Position numbers and translations under genes: made by a program. Shown here piece after piece: positions 45,166 through 53,797 of a stretch of 64,000 nucleotides of DNA. This DNA comes from Pandoraea sputorum (lineage in GTDB: Bacteria; Pseudomonadota; Gammaproteobacteria; Burkholderiales; Burkholderiaceae): NCBI RefSeq assembly GCF_000814845.2, contig NZ_CP010431.2, positions 248,001-312,000 of the forward strand, in the 5' to 3' direction. Each line of letters opens with the position of its first letter. Positions within the stretch are counted from its first letter, which is position 1. The notes under the pieces were generated by a model. It worked only from the letters and a program-made list of their open reading frames with translations. It was not told the DNA's origin and ran no database searches.

Positions 45166-45828
45166 ATGCAGCAGGAAAACTCTTCGAACGGCGCCGGTTT
45201 CGGCACCGCCGACGCGCTGGAGGCCATGCCCGCGCCTGCGCCGGTGAAGACCACCCGTCCCAAACCGGGCGAGCGCCGCGTGCAGGTGTTGCAGACCCTT
45301 GCGGCCATGCTTGAGACGCCCAAGGGCGAGAAGATCACCACGGCCGCGCTCGCGGCTCGCCTCGATGTCTCCGAAGCGGCGCTCTATCGCCACTTCGCGA
45401 GCAAGGCCCAGATGTTCGAAGGCCTGATCGAATTCATCGAGCAGACCATCTTCGGCCTGATCAACCAGATTTCCGCACAGGATCAGGACGGTGTGACGCA
45501 AGCGCGCGCCATCGTGCTGATGCTGCTCGGTTTCGCCGAGAAGAACCCCGGCATGACGCGCGTGCTGACCGGCGAAGCGCTGGTCGGCGAACACGAGCGT
45601 CTGCAGGAGCGCATGAACCAGTTGCTCGACCGCATCGAAGCGTCGCTGCGTCAGGTGCTGCGCCTGGCGGCAGCGCAAGGCACGCTGCCCGAGACGTTCG
45701 ACGCGAACTCGCGCGCCAACCTGCTCGTCTCGTACGTGCTGGGTCGTTGGCACCGTTTCGCCAAGAGCGGCTTCAAGCGCTCGCCGGCCGAAGGCGCCGA
45801 GCCGCAAGTGGCGGCACTGCTGCGCTAA
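45166..45828 (+). CDS. slmA: TetR-family nucleoid occlusion factor SlmA-like
   Basis: A 220-residue TetR-family protein. In E. coli SlmA blocks FtsZ assembly over DNA. The HTH is ITTAALAARLDVSEAALYRHFASKAQMFEGLIEFIE, which matches SlmA closely, and it follows a pyrimidine nucleotidase in the neighbourhood often seen with slmA. A disordered 40-residue N-terminus (Pro/Ala-rich) precedes it. ATG 45166 was taken over the in-frame 45121. No SlmA binding sites were searched. Confidence 0.82.
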   Translation: MQQENSSNGAGFGTADALEAMPAPAPVKTTRPKPGERRVQVLQTLAAMLETPKGEKITTAALAARLDVSEAALYRHFASKAQMFEGLIEFIEQTIFGLINQISAQDQDGVTQARAIVLMLLGFAEKNPGMTRVLTGEALVGEHERLQERMNQLLDRIEASLRQVLRLAAAQGTLPETFDANSRANLLVSYVLGRWHRFAKSGFKRSPAEGAEPQVAALLR

Positions 45829-45896
45829 GTCCGGCGGCAGTGGCTCGTCTGCGCCGAGTGCGCAGATTACGTTATACTTTTGCAACGCGTGGCAGG

Positions 45897-45914
45897 GCGG
45901 ACGACATATCGTCC
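45897..45914 (+). terminator. hairpin upstream of the metX riboswitch
   Basis: CGGACGA-CATA-TCGTCCG, a perfect 7-bp stem, followed by GCCTTGTTG, about 70 bases after the slmA stop. Could end the slmA transcript or form an extra 5' helix in the metX leader. A TATACT hexamer at 45873-45878 just before it is a possible -10 box. Confidence 0.4.
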
Positions 45915-45932
45915 GGCCTTGTTGCGATGACT

Positions 45933-46035
45933 GGCGCGCCGATTTGGTGACTCGCTTGCGGGCGCGCGAATGACTCGGACAGAGGATCTCCAGGATCCTC
46001 GTCGTGGGACATTCAATAAAAATGCGGCTAAAGAG
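45933..46035 (+). ncRNA. SAM-II-like riboswitch in the metX leader, with inserted hairpin
   Basis: Built from parts of the SAM-II consensus in order: P1 arms 45934-45940 / 45961-45967 (7 bp), GATTTGG loop at 45941, CTTGC at 45954, A-rich AATAAAA at 46015-46021, then CGGCTAAAGAGG at 46024-46035. Between P1 and the A-rich strand lies a 45-base insertion holding a perfect GAGGATC / GATCCTC hairpin (45973-45990). SAM-II regulates metA/metX-type genes in other Proteobacteria. Fold drawn by hand; no covariance search was possible. Confidence 0.75.
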
Positions 46036-46157
46036 GTCGTTCGCGCACCCCGCCGTTTTTCCGTCGACCCCTTTTCCCGCACAGAACGCTTCAGGACATC
46101 GTCCGTCGATTCGTATTGACGATGACGCTGACCCCGGCATGTTTCGGACAGGGATTT

Positions 46158-47354
46158 ATGGAATCTTCAATCGGAATCGTCACGCCGCAGCGGATGCATT
46201 TCGCTGAGCCGCTGGCACTGCAAAACGGCAGCACCCTCGCGGGCTACGACCTGATGGTCGAGACCTATGGCGAGCTCAATGCCGATCGCAGCAACGCCGT
46301 GCTGGTGTGTCACGCGCTCAACGCGTCGCATCACGTGGCGGGCATCGCCGCCGACAACCCCAAGGACATCGGCTGGTGGGACAACATGGTCGGTCCGGGC
46401 AAGCCGCTCGACACCAACCGCTTCTTCGTCATCGGCGTGAACAATCTCGGCTCGTGCTTCGGCTCGACGGGGCCGATGAGCCTCAATGAAGCCACAGGCA
46501 CACCGTACGGTGCGCGCTTCCCTGTCGTGACGGTCGAAGACTGGGTCAATGCGCAGGCCCGCGTGGCCGACGCCTTCGGCATCCGCAAGTTCGCCGCCGT
46601 GATGGGCGGCAGTCTCGGCGGCATGCAGGCGCTGGCGTGGAGCATCATGTACCCCGATCGGGTGGGGCACTGTCTGGTGATTGCCTCCACGCCCAAGCTC
46701 TCGGCGCAGAACATCGCTTTCAATGAGGTCGCACGCTCGGCCATCCTCTCCGATCCCGATTTCCACGGCGGCGACTATTACGCGCACGGTGTGGTGCCGC
46801 GTCGTGGCTTGCGCGTGGCGCGCATGATCGGGCACATCACCTATTTGTCCGACGAGGACATGGCGACCAAATTCGGCCGCGCGTTGCGACGCGCCGAAGC
46901 GCTGGTCGACGAGGTGAAGGACGGCAGCGGCAACGGTAATGGCAACGGCAAGGACGACGGCTACCGCTTCAGCTTCGACGTGGAGTTCGAAGTGGAATCG
47001 TACCTGCGCTATCAGGGCGACAAGTTCGCCGAGTACTTCGATGCCAACACCTACCTGCTGATTACGCGCGCGCTCGATTACTTCGACCCGGCGCGCACGG
47101 TCGGTGGTGATCTGGCGAAGGCGTTATCGCACACGTCCGCGAAGTATCTGATCGTGTCGTTCGCGACCGACTGGCGTTTCGCCCCGGCGCGCTCGCGCGA
47201 GATCGTCAAGGCGCTGCTCGACACGCGCCGCACCGTGAGCTACGCCGAGATCGACGCACCGCACGGTCACGACGCCTTCCTGCTCACCGATGCGCGCTAT
47301 CACAATCTGGTGCGCGCTTACTACGAACGTATCGCTCAGGAGGTCGGCGTATGA
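46158..47354 (+). CDS. metX: homoserine O-acyltransferase MetX
   Basis: Activates homoserine (acetyl- or succinyl-CoA) as the first step of methionine synthesis; many betaproteobacterial MetX use succinyl-CoA, so the donor is uncertain. The 398-residue alpha/beta-hydrolase fold protein has nucleophile Ser in [13 protein letters not shown], Asp in ATDWRF and His in GHDAFL. ATG 46158 ([19 protein letters not shown]) matches homologues; a longer start at 46116 is not supported. A Gly-Asn repeat (GNGNGNGK) near residue 258 is an unusual low-complexity insert. It overlaps metW by four bases. Confidence 0.93.
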   Translation: MESSIGIVTPQRMHFAEPLALQNGSTLAGYDLMVETYGELNADRSNAVLVCHALNASHHVAGIAADNPKDIGWWDNMVGPGKPLDTNRFFVIGVNNLGSCFGSTGPMSLNEATGTPYGARFPVVTVEDWVNAQARVADAFGIRKFAAVMGGSLGGMQALAWSIMYPDRVGHCLVIASTPKLSAQNIAFNEVARSAILSDPDFHGGDYYAHGVVPRRGLRVARMIGHITYLSDEDMATKFGRALRRAEALVDEVKDGSGNGNGNGKDDGYRFSFDVEFEVESYLRYQGDKFAEYFDANTYLLITRALDYFDPARTVGGDLAKALSHTSAKYLIVSFATDWRFAPARSREIVKALLDTRRTVSYAEIDAPHGHDAFLLTDARYHNLVRAYYERIAQEVGV

Positions 47355-48013
47355 GCCAGTCCACCGCTCCGGCCAACAGTGCGCAGGCCGCGCAACTAGC
47401 GGCGTCGCGCCATCGCATTTCGGCCTCGCTCGCAGATCGCCCCGACTTTCGTGTCATCGCGCGATGGATCGAGCCGTCCTCGCAAGTGCTGGACCTCGGT
47501 TGTAGCGACGGGTCTTTGCTGCGTCTGCTGACCGACGAACTCGACGTGAGCGGATACGGTGTCGAGATCGACGACGCGGGCGTACTCGCGTCCGCGCAGC
47601 GCGGTATCAACGTCATTCAGCAGAACATGGAAGACGGGCTGAGGCTGTTCGAAGATCAGAGCTTCGATACCGTCATCCTGTCGCAGACGTTGCAGACCAT
47701 TCACCGCACGGCAGACATTCTGCGCGAGACGGTGCGTGTGGGACGCGAAGCGATCGTGTCGTTCCCGAACTTCGGCTACTGGCCGCATCGGCTGTCGGTG
47801 TTGCAGGGGCGCATGCCGGTGTCTAAGAGCCTGCCGTTCCAGTGGCACAACACGCCGAACGTGCGGGTGCTGACGATTAAGGACTTCGAAGCACTGGCGC
47901 CGGACGTCGGTGTGAAGATTCTGGATCGCGCGGTCCTGCACAATGGGCGACTGGTTTCGGTGGGGGCGAACTGGCGTGGTAGTCTTGCGGTCTATCGCGT
48001 CAAGCGTTCCTGA
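47351..48013 (+). CDS. metW: methionine biosynthesis protein MetW
   Basis: A 220-residue methyltransferase-fold protein that works with MetX in methionine synthesis. The SAM-binding motif is [15 protein letters not shown] near residue 45; [19 protein letters not shown] is a conserved MetW segment. ATGA overlap with metX indicates coupled translation, and both would be under the same riboswitch. Confidence 0.92.
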   Translation: MSQSTAPANSAQAAQLAASRHRISASLADRPDFRVIARWIEPSSQVLDLGCSDGSLLRLLTDELDVSGYGVEIDDAGVLASAQRGINVIQQNMEDGLRLFEDQSFDTVILSQTLQTIHRTADILRETVRVGREAIVSFPNFGYWPHRLSVLQGRMPVSKSLPFQWHNTPNVRVLTIKDFEALAPDVGVKILDRAVLHNGRLVSVGANWRGSLAVYRVKRS

Positions 48014-48119
48014 ACCGACGGCAGCTTGCGGGGCAGCGTAGCGCCGGACCCCGCGTAGCAATCGACGTCGGGGGCCGGGCGCCGTGCATCGCAGGCGGCT
48101 GGCCCCAATTGTCCTTTCC

Positions 48120-49412
48120 ATGACCGATTCGCTGCGGCCCGACGACGGGCGCGTCTTCCACCCCACGCGGATGCTCATCTGCGTGATTCTCGGTTTCACC
48201 TCCGGCTTGCCGCTTTTCATCCTGCTCAATCTGGTGCAGGCGTGGTTGCGCAGCGAGCACGTAGATCTCAAGTCGATCGGCCTGTTTGCGCTGATCCAGT
48301 TTCCTTACACGTGGAAGTTTCTGTGGGCACCTCTCATGGACCGCTTCGCACCCAATTTTCTGGGATGGAAGCCGGGGCGGCGTCGCGGGTGGATGTTCGT
48401 CACGCAACTGCTGGTGGCGGGCGCGGTCGCGATCATGGGGACGTATTCGCCGCAGCGCGATCTGATGACGATTGCCGCGTTGGCGGCGGCGCTGGCGTTC
48501 TTCAGCGCGAGTCTGGACATTTGTCTGGATGCCTACCGACGCGAGTTGCTGTCCGATCGCGAGCAGGGGCTGGGCACGGCGATGCACGTGAACGCGTACA
48601 AGGTGGCGGGTCTGGTGCCGGGATCGCTGGCGCTGATCATGGCGGATCATCTGCCGTGGTCGCAGGTGTTTTTCGCGACGGCGGCGTTCATGCTGCCGGG
48701 CATTGTGATGACGCTGGTGGTCAAGGAGCCGGAGATTCGCGGCACGCCGCCAAAGACATTGCGCGAAGCGGTCGTTGAGCCGTTCCACGAGTTCGTGACA
48801 CGCGGCGGCTGGTCGCAGGCGTTGCTCGTGCTGGCGTTCATCTTTCTGTACAAGCTGGGTGATTCGATGGCGACGTCGCTGGCCACGTCGTTCTATCTGG
48901 ATCTGGGCTTCACGAAGACACAGATCGGCGTGGTGGCGAAGGCGACGAGTCTGTGGGCGAGCGTGGCGGGCGGCATCATCGGCGGGATCTGGCTGATCAA
49001 GCTGGGCATCAACCGTGGGTTATGGGTGTTCGGCGTGCTGCAACTGGTGTCGGTGCTGGGCTTCGCGTGGCTAGCCGAGGCCGGTGCGGTGGTCGCGGGA
49101 CTGGGCGCGGTGATCGCGTTCGAGGCGTTCACGGCGGGGCTGGGAACGGCGGCGTTTACCGCTTACATCGCACGCACGACGGACCCGCGTTACACGGCCA
49201 CGCAATTCGCGCTGTTCACGAGTCTGGCGTCCGTGCCGCGCACGTTCGCGAACGCAGGGACGGGCTATATCGTGGACGGCGTCGGCTGGCTGACGTTCTT
49301 CCTCATCTGCACGGCGCTCGCGATCCCGGGCATGCTGCTCTTGCCCAAAGTCGCCCCCTGGGGTGCTGACGACGACGGCGGCGATGGTGTGCCTGCGGCG
49401 AGCAGAACGTGA
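48120..49412 (+). CDS. ampG: MFS transporter AmpG-type (muropeptide permease)
   Basis: A 430-residue, 12-helix protein related to AmpG, which imports anhydromuropeptides for cell-wall recycling and AmpC signalling. ILGFTSGLPLFILLNLVQAWLR and QFPYTWKFLWAPLMDRF are characteristic. Start ATG 48120. It lies 106 bases after metW in the same direction, with no clear terminator between; cotranscription is possible. Confidence 0.87.
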   Translation: MTDSLRPDDGRVFHPTRMLICVILGFTSGLPLFILLNLVQAWLRSEHVDLKSIGLFALIQFPYTWKFLWAPLMDRFAPNFLGWKPGRRRGWMFVTQLLVAGAVAIMGTYSPQRDLMTIAALAAALAFFSASLDICLDAYRRELLSDREQGLGTAMHVNAYKVAGLVPGSLALIMADHLPWSQVFFATAAFMLPGIVMTLVVKEPEIRGTPPKTLREAVVEPFHEFVTRGGWSQALLVLAFIFLYKLGDSMATSLATSFYLDLGFTKTQIGVVAKATSLWASVAGGIIGGIWLIKLGINRGLWVFGVLQLVSVLGFAWLAEAGAVVAGLGAVIAFEAFTAGLGTAAFTAYIARTTDPRYTATQFALFTSLASVPRTFANAGTGYIVDGVGWLTFFLICTALAIPGMLLLPKVAPWGADDDGGDGVPAASRT

Positions 49413-49490
49413 GGTAGCGGGCGCTCGGCGATCGGGGCCGAAGGCGTTCGCCTTCGCGTGTGTCATGCCTGCCGTGTCGCCCGCCGCCGT

Positions 49491-50243
49491 TTATCGTGAC
49501 GGTGCGCCAGAGTGGCGCACCGCGAGCTTTTGTCGCTGGACGACCTGAGTTGCGAAGTCCGCATCGGACGGAATCGGTTCCCAGAAAAAGTCGTGCTGGA
49601 AGATCGGAATAAAGTCGAATTTCCTGGACCGGAAAATGCCCCGACGGCGTTTGAACTCGCTGTAACGATCACCTTTGAAATGTCGGTTCACCGATGTAAA
49701 AGGCAAGAGACGTTCGGCGATATCCGTGAAAGTTAGATCGGGGTGCGCGTTCTTGAACGCTTCGAGCGCGTCGAACTGATCGCGGCAAATGATCTGAACG
49801 GCGGTTTCGGGAAGTTCGTAACGCTGTGCCCACATGACATGCCAGCCGGTGCGTGTCTCGTTGACGAAGTCCACGAGCGCCTGACTCAGTAGATAGGCAT
49901 CGGATTCGATGTGAACGATCTTGTCCGCGCCTATGGCCGTAGCGATGGTGTGCGCGTGCAGGAAACTGCGCCACCAGCCCGGATAGTGGGCCATGCTTTG
50001 CCGTCCGAGATTCTGTTCGAAGCGAACGATGCCCGTCGCGTGGTCATGTTCCCGGATATCGTGGCTCGCGGGCACCGTCGGAATGGTCTTGGCGGGCGGC
50101 AGATAGGGCGACCCGTCGTCGATCATGAGGATCTTGTCGGCGTGGATCGGCCCGTTGCCGTAGAAGTCCAGCCAACGCTGATATCGCGTTTTCCAGGCTT
50201 CGGCATCGCGGATGTAGCTCGTGCAGAATAGAAGGGTTTTCAT
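49491..50243 (-). CDS. unrecognised protein, possibly glycosyltransferase-like
   Basis: A 250-residue protein I cannot place in a named family. The N-terminus KTLLFCTSYI... followed by ILMIDDGSPYLPP resembles the DDGS-type start of a GT-A fold, and IVHIESDAYLL could be a second acidic site. There are no membrane segments and no signal peptide. The C-terminus overlaps a perfect GGTGCGCCA / TGGCGCACC hairpin at 49501-49521. It follows xthA on the minus strand by 23 bases. A longer frame runs upstream through xthA but is not a fusion. Confidence 0.55.
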   Translation of the reverse strand: MKTLLFCTSYIRDAEAWKTRYQRWLDFYGNGPIHADKILMIDDGSPYLPPAKTIPTVPASHDIREHDHATGIVRFEQNLGRQSMAHYPGWWRSFLHAHTIATAIGADKIVHIESDAYLLSQALVDFVNETRTGWHVMWAQRYELPETAVQIICRDQFDALEAFKNAHPDLTFTDIAERLLPFTSVNRHFKGDRYSEFKRRRGIFRSRKFDFIPIFQHDFFWEPIPSDADFATQVVQRQKLAVRHSGAPSR

Positions 50244-50266
50244 GATGCGCTGCGACCGCGTGGTGC

Positions 50267-51040
50267 TCAAAGCGCGTGGTCGTAGTCGACGATCAGCGGG
50301 GCGTGGTCGCTGAACTTGATGTCGCGGAACACCGAGGTCGTCTTCGCCTTTGCTGCGATGCCCGGCGTGGCGATCTGGTAGTCGATGCGCCAACCGACGT
50401 TCTTTGCATACGCCTGTCCGCGATTGCTCCACCACGTGTATTGCTCCGCCCGCGGATCCAGCGTGCGGAAGACATCCACATAACCGTGATCGTCGAACAA
50501 CTGCGTGAGCCACGCGCGCTCTTCCGGCAGGAAGCCCGAGTTCTTCAGGTTGCCCTTCCAGTTCTTGATGTCGATTTCCTTGTGCGCGATGTTCACGTCG
50601 CCGCACAGCACGACCTCGCGGCCCTCGGCCTTGAGCGCCAGCAAGTGCGGCATGAAGTCGGCCATGAAGCGGAACTTGGCCGCCTGACGCTCCTCGCCGC
50701 TCGACCCCGACGGGATGTACACCGAGATTACCGACAGATTGCCGTAACGGACCTCGACATAACGACCCTCGGCGTCGAACTCGGTGTTGTTCCAGCCGAT
50801 GACGATGTCGTCGGGCTCGCGTCGCACGTACACACCGGCGCCGCTGTAACCCTTCTTCTCCGCATAGTGGAAGTAGCCCTGATAATCGTGCGGCTTGAGG
50901 AAGTCCGGCGTCATGTCCGGCAACTGGGCCTTGATTTCCTGAACGCAGAGGATGTCGGCGTCCTGATTGCCGAACCATTCGAAAAAGCCCTTCTTGGAGG
51001 CGGATCGCACGCCGTTCAAATTCGCGGTAATGATGCGCAT
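50267..51040 (-). CDS. xthA: exodeoxyribonuclease III (AP endonuclease)
   Basis: DNA-repair enzyme that cleaves at abasic sites and degrades 3' ends. The 257-residue product has the EEP-fold residues: NLNGVRSA, Glu in VQEIKAQ, GDVNIAHKEID with Asp and Asn, and the terminal SDHAPLIVD with catalytic His. ATG 51040 (MRIITANLNGVRSA) is the conserved start; longer upstream frames are not supported. The unrecognised gene follows on the same strand. Confidence 0.94.
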   Translation of the reverse strand: MRIITANLNGVRSASKKGFFEWFGNQDADILCVQEIKAQLPDMTPDFLKPHDYQGYFHYAEKKGYSGAGVYVRREPDDIVIGWNNTEFDAEGRYVEVRYGNLSVISVYIPSGSSGEERQAAKFRFMADFMPHLLALKAEGREVVLCGDVNIAHKEIDIKNWKGNLKNSGFLPEERAWLTQLFDDHGYVDVFRTLDPRAEQYTWWSNRGQAYAKNVGWRIDYQIATPGIAAKAKTTSVFRDIKFSDHAPLIVDYDHAL

Positions 51041-51205
51041 GAGTCTCGATGTGTCGCGCCGCTCTCGCGCCCGTGGAGCGCGATGCAACGGCAAAAGGGG
51101 GAAATTTGTCAGCGGCAAGGATACCGCAATCGCCGATTCCCGTCGGACGACGGGCATGCATGCGCGGCGGATGTATCCGACGTCCGGCCGTCTGTCAGAA
51201 CCCGC

Positions 51206-52150
51206 TCACTTGCGTCGTGCGCCGCCTGCGATCGCTGCCTTCGCTTCGCCGTCGCCTCCTGGCCCGAGGATGTCGCGCGCCAAGGCGAGCCAGCGTCGCG
51301 CCGCATGTGACAGATACGAGTCGCGTCGCCACGCCATCGCCAGATCCCACGGAATCTCCGGGTCGCGTACGTCCGTCATCACGAAACGCTTCGGGTCGAG
51401 TCGCGCGCAGAACGGCTCCGGCAGCAACGCAATGCCCACGCCGTTGTCCACCATCGACGCGATGAAGTCCCACTGACTCGAGCGGCCCGCGATCTTCGGC
51501 GTGAAGCCCGCGCGCCGACACGCGGCGATCACCAGTTCCGATAACGCAAATCCCTCGCCATAGAAGACGAAGGGCTCGTCGCGCAATTCGCCAAGGCCAA
51601 CGGAGGCGCGGCCCTCCCAGCGCGATTCTCGGGGCGCGATCAGACGCAACTGGTAATGACAGACAGGCAGCACATCCAGCACGGTCGGGTCGATGGGGAG
51701 CAGCACCGCCCCCAGCTCGATCTCGCCCGCCAGCAACGCCTGCTCAATGGCCCGCGAGCCGGTCTCGAACAGCTTCATCTCGATATCCGGGTATTGCTGA
51801 TGGAACGCGCCGATCACCGGGATGAACAGGTCGCCGCCCAACGGCGGGATGCCGATCGACAACTCGCCGCGCGACACCGTCTCCAGATCCGCCAACTCCT
51901 GTTGCAGACGGGCATGGGCGGCGAGTACGTCCTGACCGCGCTCGAAGACAACGCGTCCCGCATCGGTCAGTTGAAGTCGTCGACCCATGCCGCGCTCCTC
52001 GCGCAACATGAGCGGCGTGCCCAGTTCGTCTTCCAGCGCCTTGACCATCTTGCTCACCGTCGGCTGGGTGACGAACAACGCTTCCGCCGCCGCCGTGAAG
52101 CTCTGCTGTCGCACAACCTCCACAAATCCTCGCAACGCACGCAGTTCCAT
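51206..52150 (-). CDS. LysR-family regulator, CidR-like
   Basis: A 314-residue LysR-type regulator (MELRALRGFVEVVRQQSFTAAAEALFVTQPTVSKMVKALE) divergent from cidA/cidB. In staphylococci and bacilli CidR-type regulators activate the holin-like genes in response to overflow metabolism. The ATG at 52150 is the conserved start; 52183 adds 11 residues. Two dyads lie in the shared promoter region. Confidence 0.85.
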   Translation of the reverse strand: MELRALRGFVEVVRQQSFTAAAEALFVTQPTVSKMVKALEDELGTPLMLREERGMGRRLQLTDAGRVVFERGQDVLAAHARLQQELADLETVSRGELSIGIPPLGGDLFIPVIGAFHQQYPDIEMKLFETGSRAIEQALLAGEIELGAVLLPIDPTVLDVLPVCHYQLRLIAPRESRWEGRASVGLGELRDEPFVFYGEGFALSELVIAACRRAGFTPKIAGRSSQWDFIASMVDNGVGIALLPEPFCARLDPKRFVMTDVRDPEIPWDLAMAWRRDSYLSHAARRWLALARDILGPGGDGEAKAAIAGGARRK

Positions 52151-52164
52151 TTTGGTTCTCTCGG

Positions 52165-52183
52165 TTGCACACCAATGGTGCAA
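52165..52183. promoter_or_regulatory. candidate autoregulatory site of the CidR-like gene
   Basis: TTGCAC-N7-GTGCAA inverted repeat that also contains the odd palindrome CACCAATGGTG. It ends 15 bases upstream of the regulator's ATG on the minus strand. Confidence 0.45.
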
Positions 52184-52245
52184 TTTGGCCCAAAGCCCCG
52201 TCCAGCAAGGCTTTCTTATGCACTATTAGGGTTAATACTTAAATT

Positions 52246-52260
52246 ATTCCAATTTGGAAT
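52246..52260. promoter_or_regulatory. LysR-type operator in front of cidA
   Basis: ATTCCAATTTGGAAT, a perfect odd-centred palindrome matching the T-N11-A format, about 95 bases upstream of the cidA start. Confidence 0.65.
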
Positions 52261-52348
52261 CGTTCTGATACGACTAATTCATTATATTTATGTTGCGCTG
52301 CTTCCTATACTGCGTTTCATATTCAGGAAAACCCTTAGGGAGTCAGCC

Positions 52349-52804
52349 ATGACCAAGATGATCGCCAGCCGTCTGTATAGCCGTAGCAAGGGCGTTGTCG
52401 GTGTGCTTTGGCAAATCGCGCTCCTGACGGGCATCTATCTGGCGGCCGATGCTGCATCGCGTCATTTTCATCTGCCTTTGCCGGGTGGCGTGCTGGGCTT
52501 GCTCGTCGTCGTCGCGCTGCTCATGAGTGGCGTGCTGAAGACGGAGAAGATCAAGCGTGGCGCGGACTGGTTTCTGGCCGAGATGATCCTCTTCTTCGTG
52601 CCGTTGGTCGCCGCCGTCATGCAATACACGGATCTGCTGCGTCAGGAAGGCCTGCAACTGCTGGCCGTGATCGGTGTCGGCACCACGCTCGTGATGGTTT
52701 CGACCGCGCTGGCCGTCGACTTCGCCTGCCGCGCCGAGCGCCGTCTGAAGCTGGCATGCGCCCGCATTCCGGCCCGCCGTGCGCATGCGCACGATGGTCG
52801 CTGA
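52349..52804 (+). CDS. cidA: holin-like protein CidA/LrgA family
   Basis: A 151-residue inner-membrane protein with about four hydrophobic segments (VLWQIALLTGIYLAAD, LPGGVLGLLVVVALLM, ILFFVPLVAAVMQY, GLQLLAVIGVGTTLVM). The family is holin-like and has been linked to autolysis and organic-acid handling. ATG 52349 has an SD-like AGGGAG. Partner gene cidB begins 87 bases later. Confidence 0.87.
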   Translation: MTKMIASRLYSRSKGVVGVLWQIALLTGIYLAADAASRHFHLPLPGGVLGLLVVVALLMSGVLKTEKIKRGADWFLAEMILFFVPLVAAVMQYTDLLRQEGLQLLAVIGVGTTLVMVSTALAVDFACRAERRLKLACARIPARRAHAHDGR

Positions 52805-52891
52805 AGCATTACGTACCGCATACATACTGCATTACGTACCCGACGCCGTTCGCGCCGCTCTTCAAGCTGATCGCACTCGCAGAGAATTGTG

Positions 52892-53575
52892 ATGAATCAT
52901 ACGGCGCTCCTGCTACTCGTTCTCACCGTCTTCTTCTATTACGTGTCGAAGCGCCTTTATGCGCGCTTCGGCAAGGTGTGGCTCGGCCCGGCGATTCTCG
53001 CGCCGATCCTCGTCATCGGCGTGATGATCGGCGGCGATATTTCATATACGACGTACATCGCCGATTCCCGCTGGCTTGTGTGGCTGCTCGGGCCGACGAC
53101 CATCGCCTTTGCGGTGCCTATTTACGAGCATCGCGACATCATCCGCCGCCATGCCTTTGCGCTGACGTTCGGCGTGCTGGTCGCCATGGTCGTGGCCGTC
53201 GGTAGTTCGTACGTGCTTGCGCGGCTGTTCGAATTGCCGCCGGAAATGGCGCGCAGCCTGCTTGCACGTTCGATCTCGACGCCGTTCGCGCTTGTCGTAT
53301 CGGATCAGGTCGGCGGTTCGCGCGATCTGGTCGGCCTCTTCGTCATCATCACCGGGCTGATCGGCATGTTGCTGGGCGAGGCGCTTCTGTCGTGGCTGCC
53401 GCTGCGTACCCGTATGGCGCGCGGTGCGCCGTTCGGCGCGGGCGCTCATGGCTTTGGTACGGCCAAGGCGCGCCAGATCGGTGGCGAAGAAGGTGTCGTC
53501 GCCAGCCTCGTCATGATGATCAACGGCGTACTCATGGTGCTCGCCGCTCCGCTGATCGCCCATCTTCCCGTCTGA
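52892..53575 (+). CDS. cidB: LrgB/CidB family membrane protein
   Basis: A 227-residue, six- to seven-helix membrane protein that partners CidA. Motifs LGPTTIAFAVPIYEH, SISTPFALVVSDQVGG and GFGTAKARQIGGEEG are typical of LrgB. ATG 52892 was taken; a GTG three bases earlier is equally possible. After its stop there is no terminator before the ahcY leader promoter. Confidence 0.88.
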   Translation: MNHTALLLLVLTVFFYYVSKRLYARFGKVWLGPAILAPILVIGVMIGGDISYTTYIADSRWLVWLLGPTTIAFAVPIYEHRDIIRRHAFALTFGVLVAMVVAVGSSYVLARLFELPPEMARSLLARSISTPFALVVSDQVGGSRDLVGLFVIITGLIGMLLGEALLSWLPLRTRMARGAPFGAGAHGFGTAKARQIGGEEGVVASLVMMINGVLMVLAAPLIAHLPV

Positions 53576-53629
53576 TAAAAATAACCCTTCGGACGTCGCC
53601 CCTGCCGTAACTTCGCGCATCAGTTTTGC

Positions 53630-53635
53630 TACAAT
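53630..53635 (+). promoter_or_regulatory. -10 element of the ahcY leader
   Basis: TACAAT about eight bases upstream of the first base of the SAH aptamer. The spacing suits a transcript starting at the riboswitch. Confidence 0.6.
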
Positions 53636-53643
53636 GCCGGGGT

Positions 53644-53762
53644 CTTGAGGAGCGTTGCGACAGCCGAAGTGCTGCCAGGCTCAAGATCCTTCCTATTGGC
53701 CCCGCCGGCCGCCGGATTACCCCCGGATCGTTGGCGCGTGGGCCCCAAGAACGGCGCTCACG
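53644..53762 (+). ncRNA. S-adenosylhomocysteine (SAH) riboswitch
   Basis: The conserved GAGGAGCG...GCCAGGCTC core and the 3' AACGGCGCTCAC strand are present, as in betaproteobacterial SAH riboswitches. P1 is CTTGAG / CTCAAG (53644-53649 / 53680-53685). The pseudoknot strand GAGCG pairs with CGCTC at about 53755-53759. Between them is an insertion of about 60 bases containing a GC-rich GCCGGCCGCCGG element. SAH binding would raise AhcY synthesis to clear the inhibitor. Confidence 0.93.
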
Positions 53763-53797
53763 TCCCAACTATCTAGACTTTAGAGAAAGGAGGCGTG

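Noticed and set aside
49491..51161. 556-codon frame that seems to join xthA territory to the unrecognised gene
   Set aside because: The upstream part is an off-frame reading of xthA; the ATG at 50243 gives a coherent separate protein.
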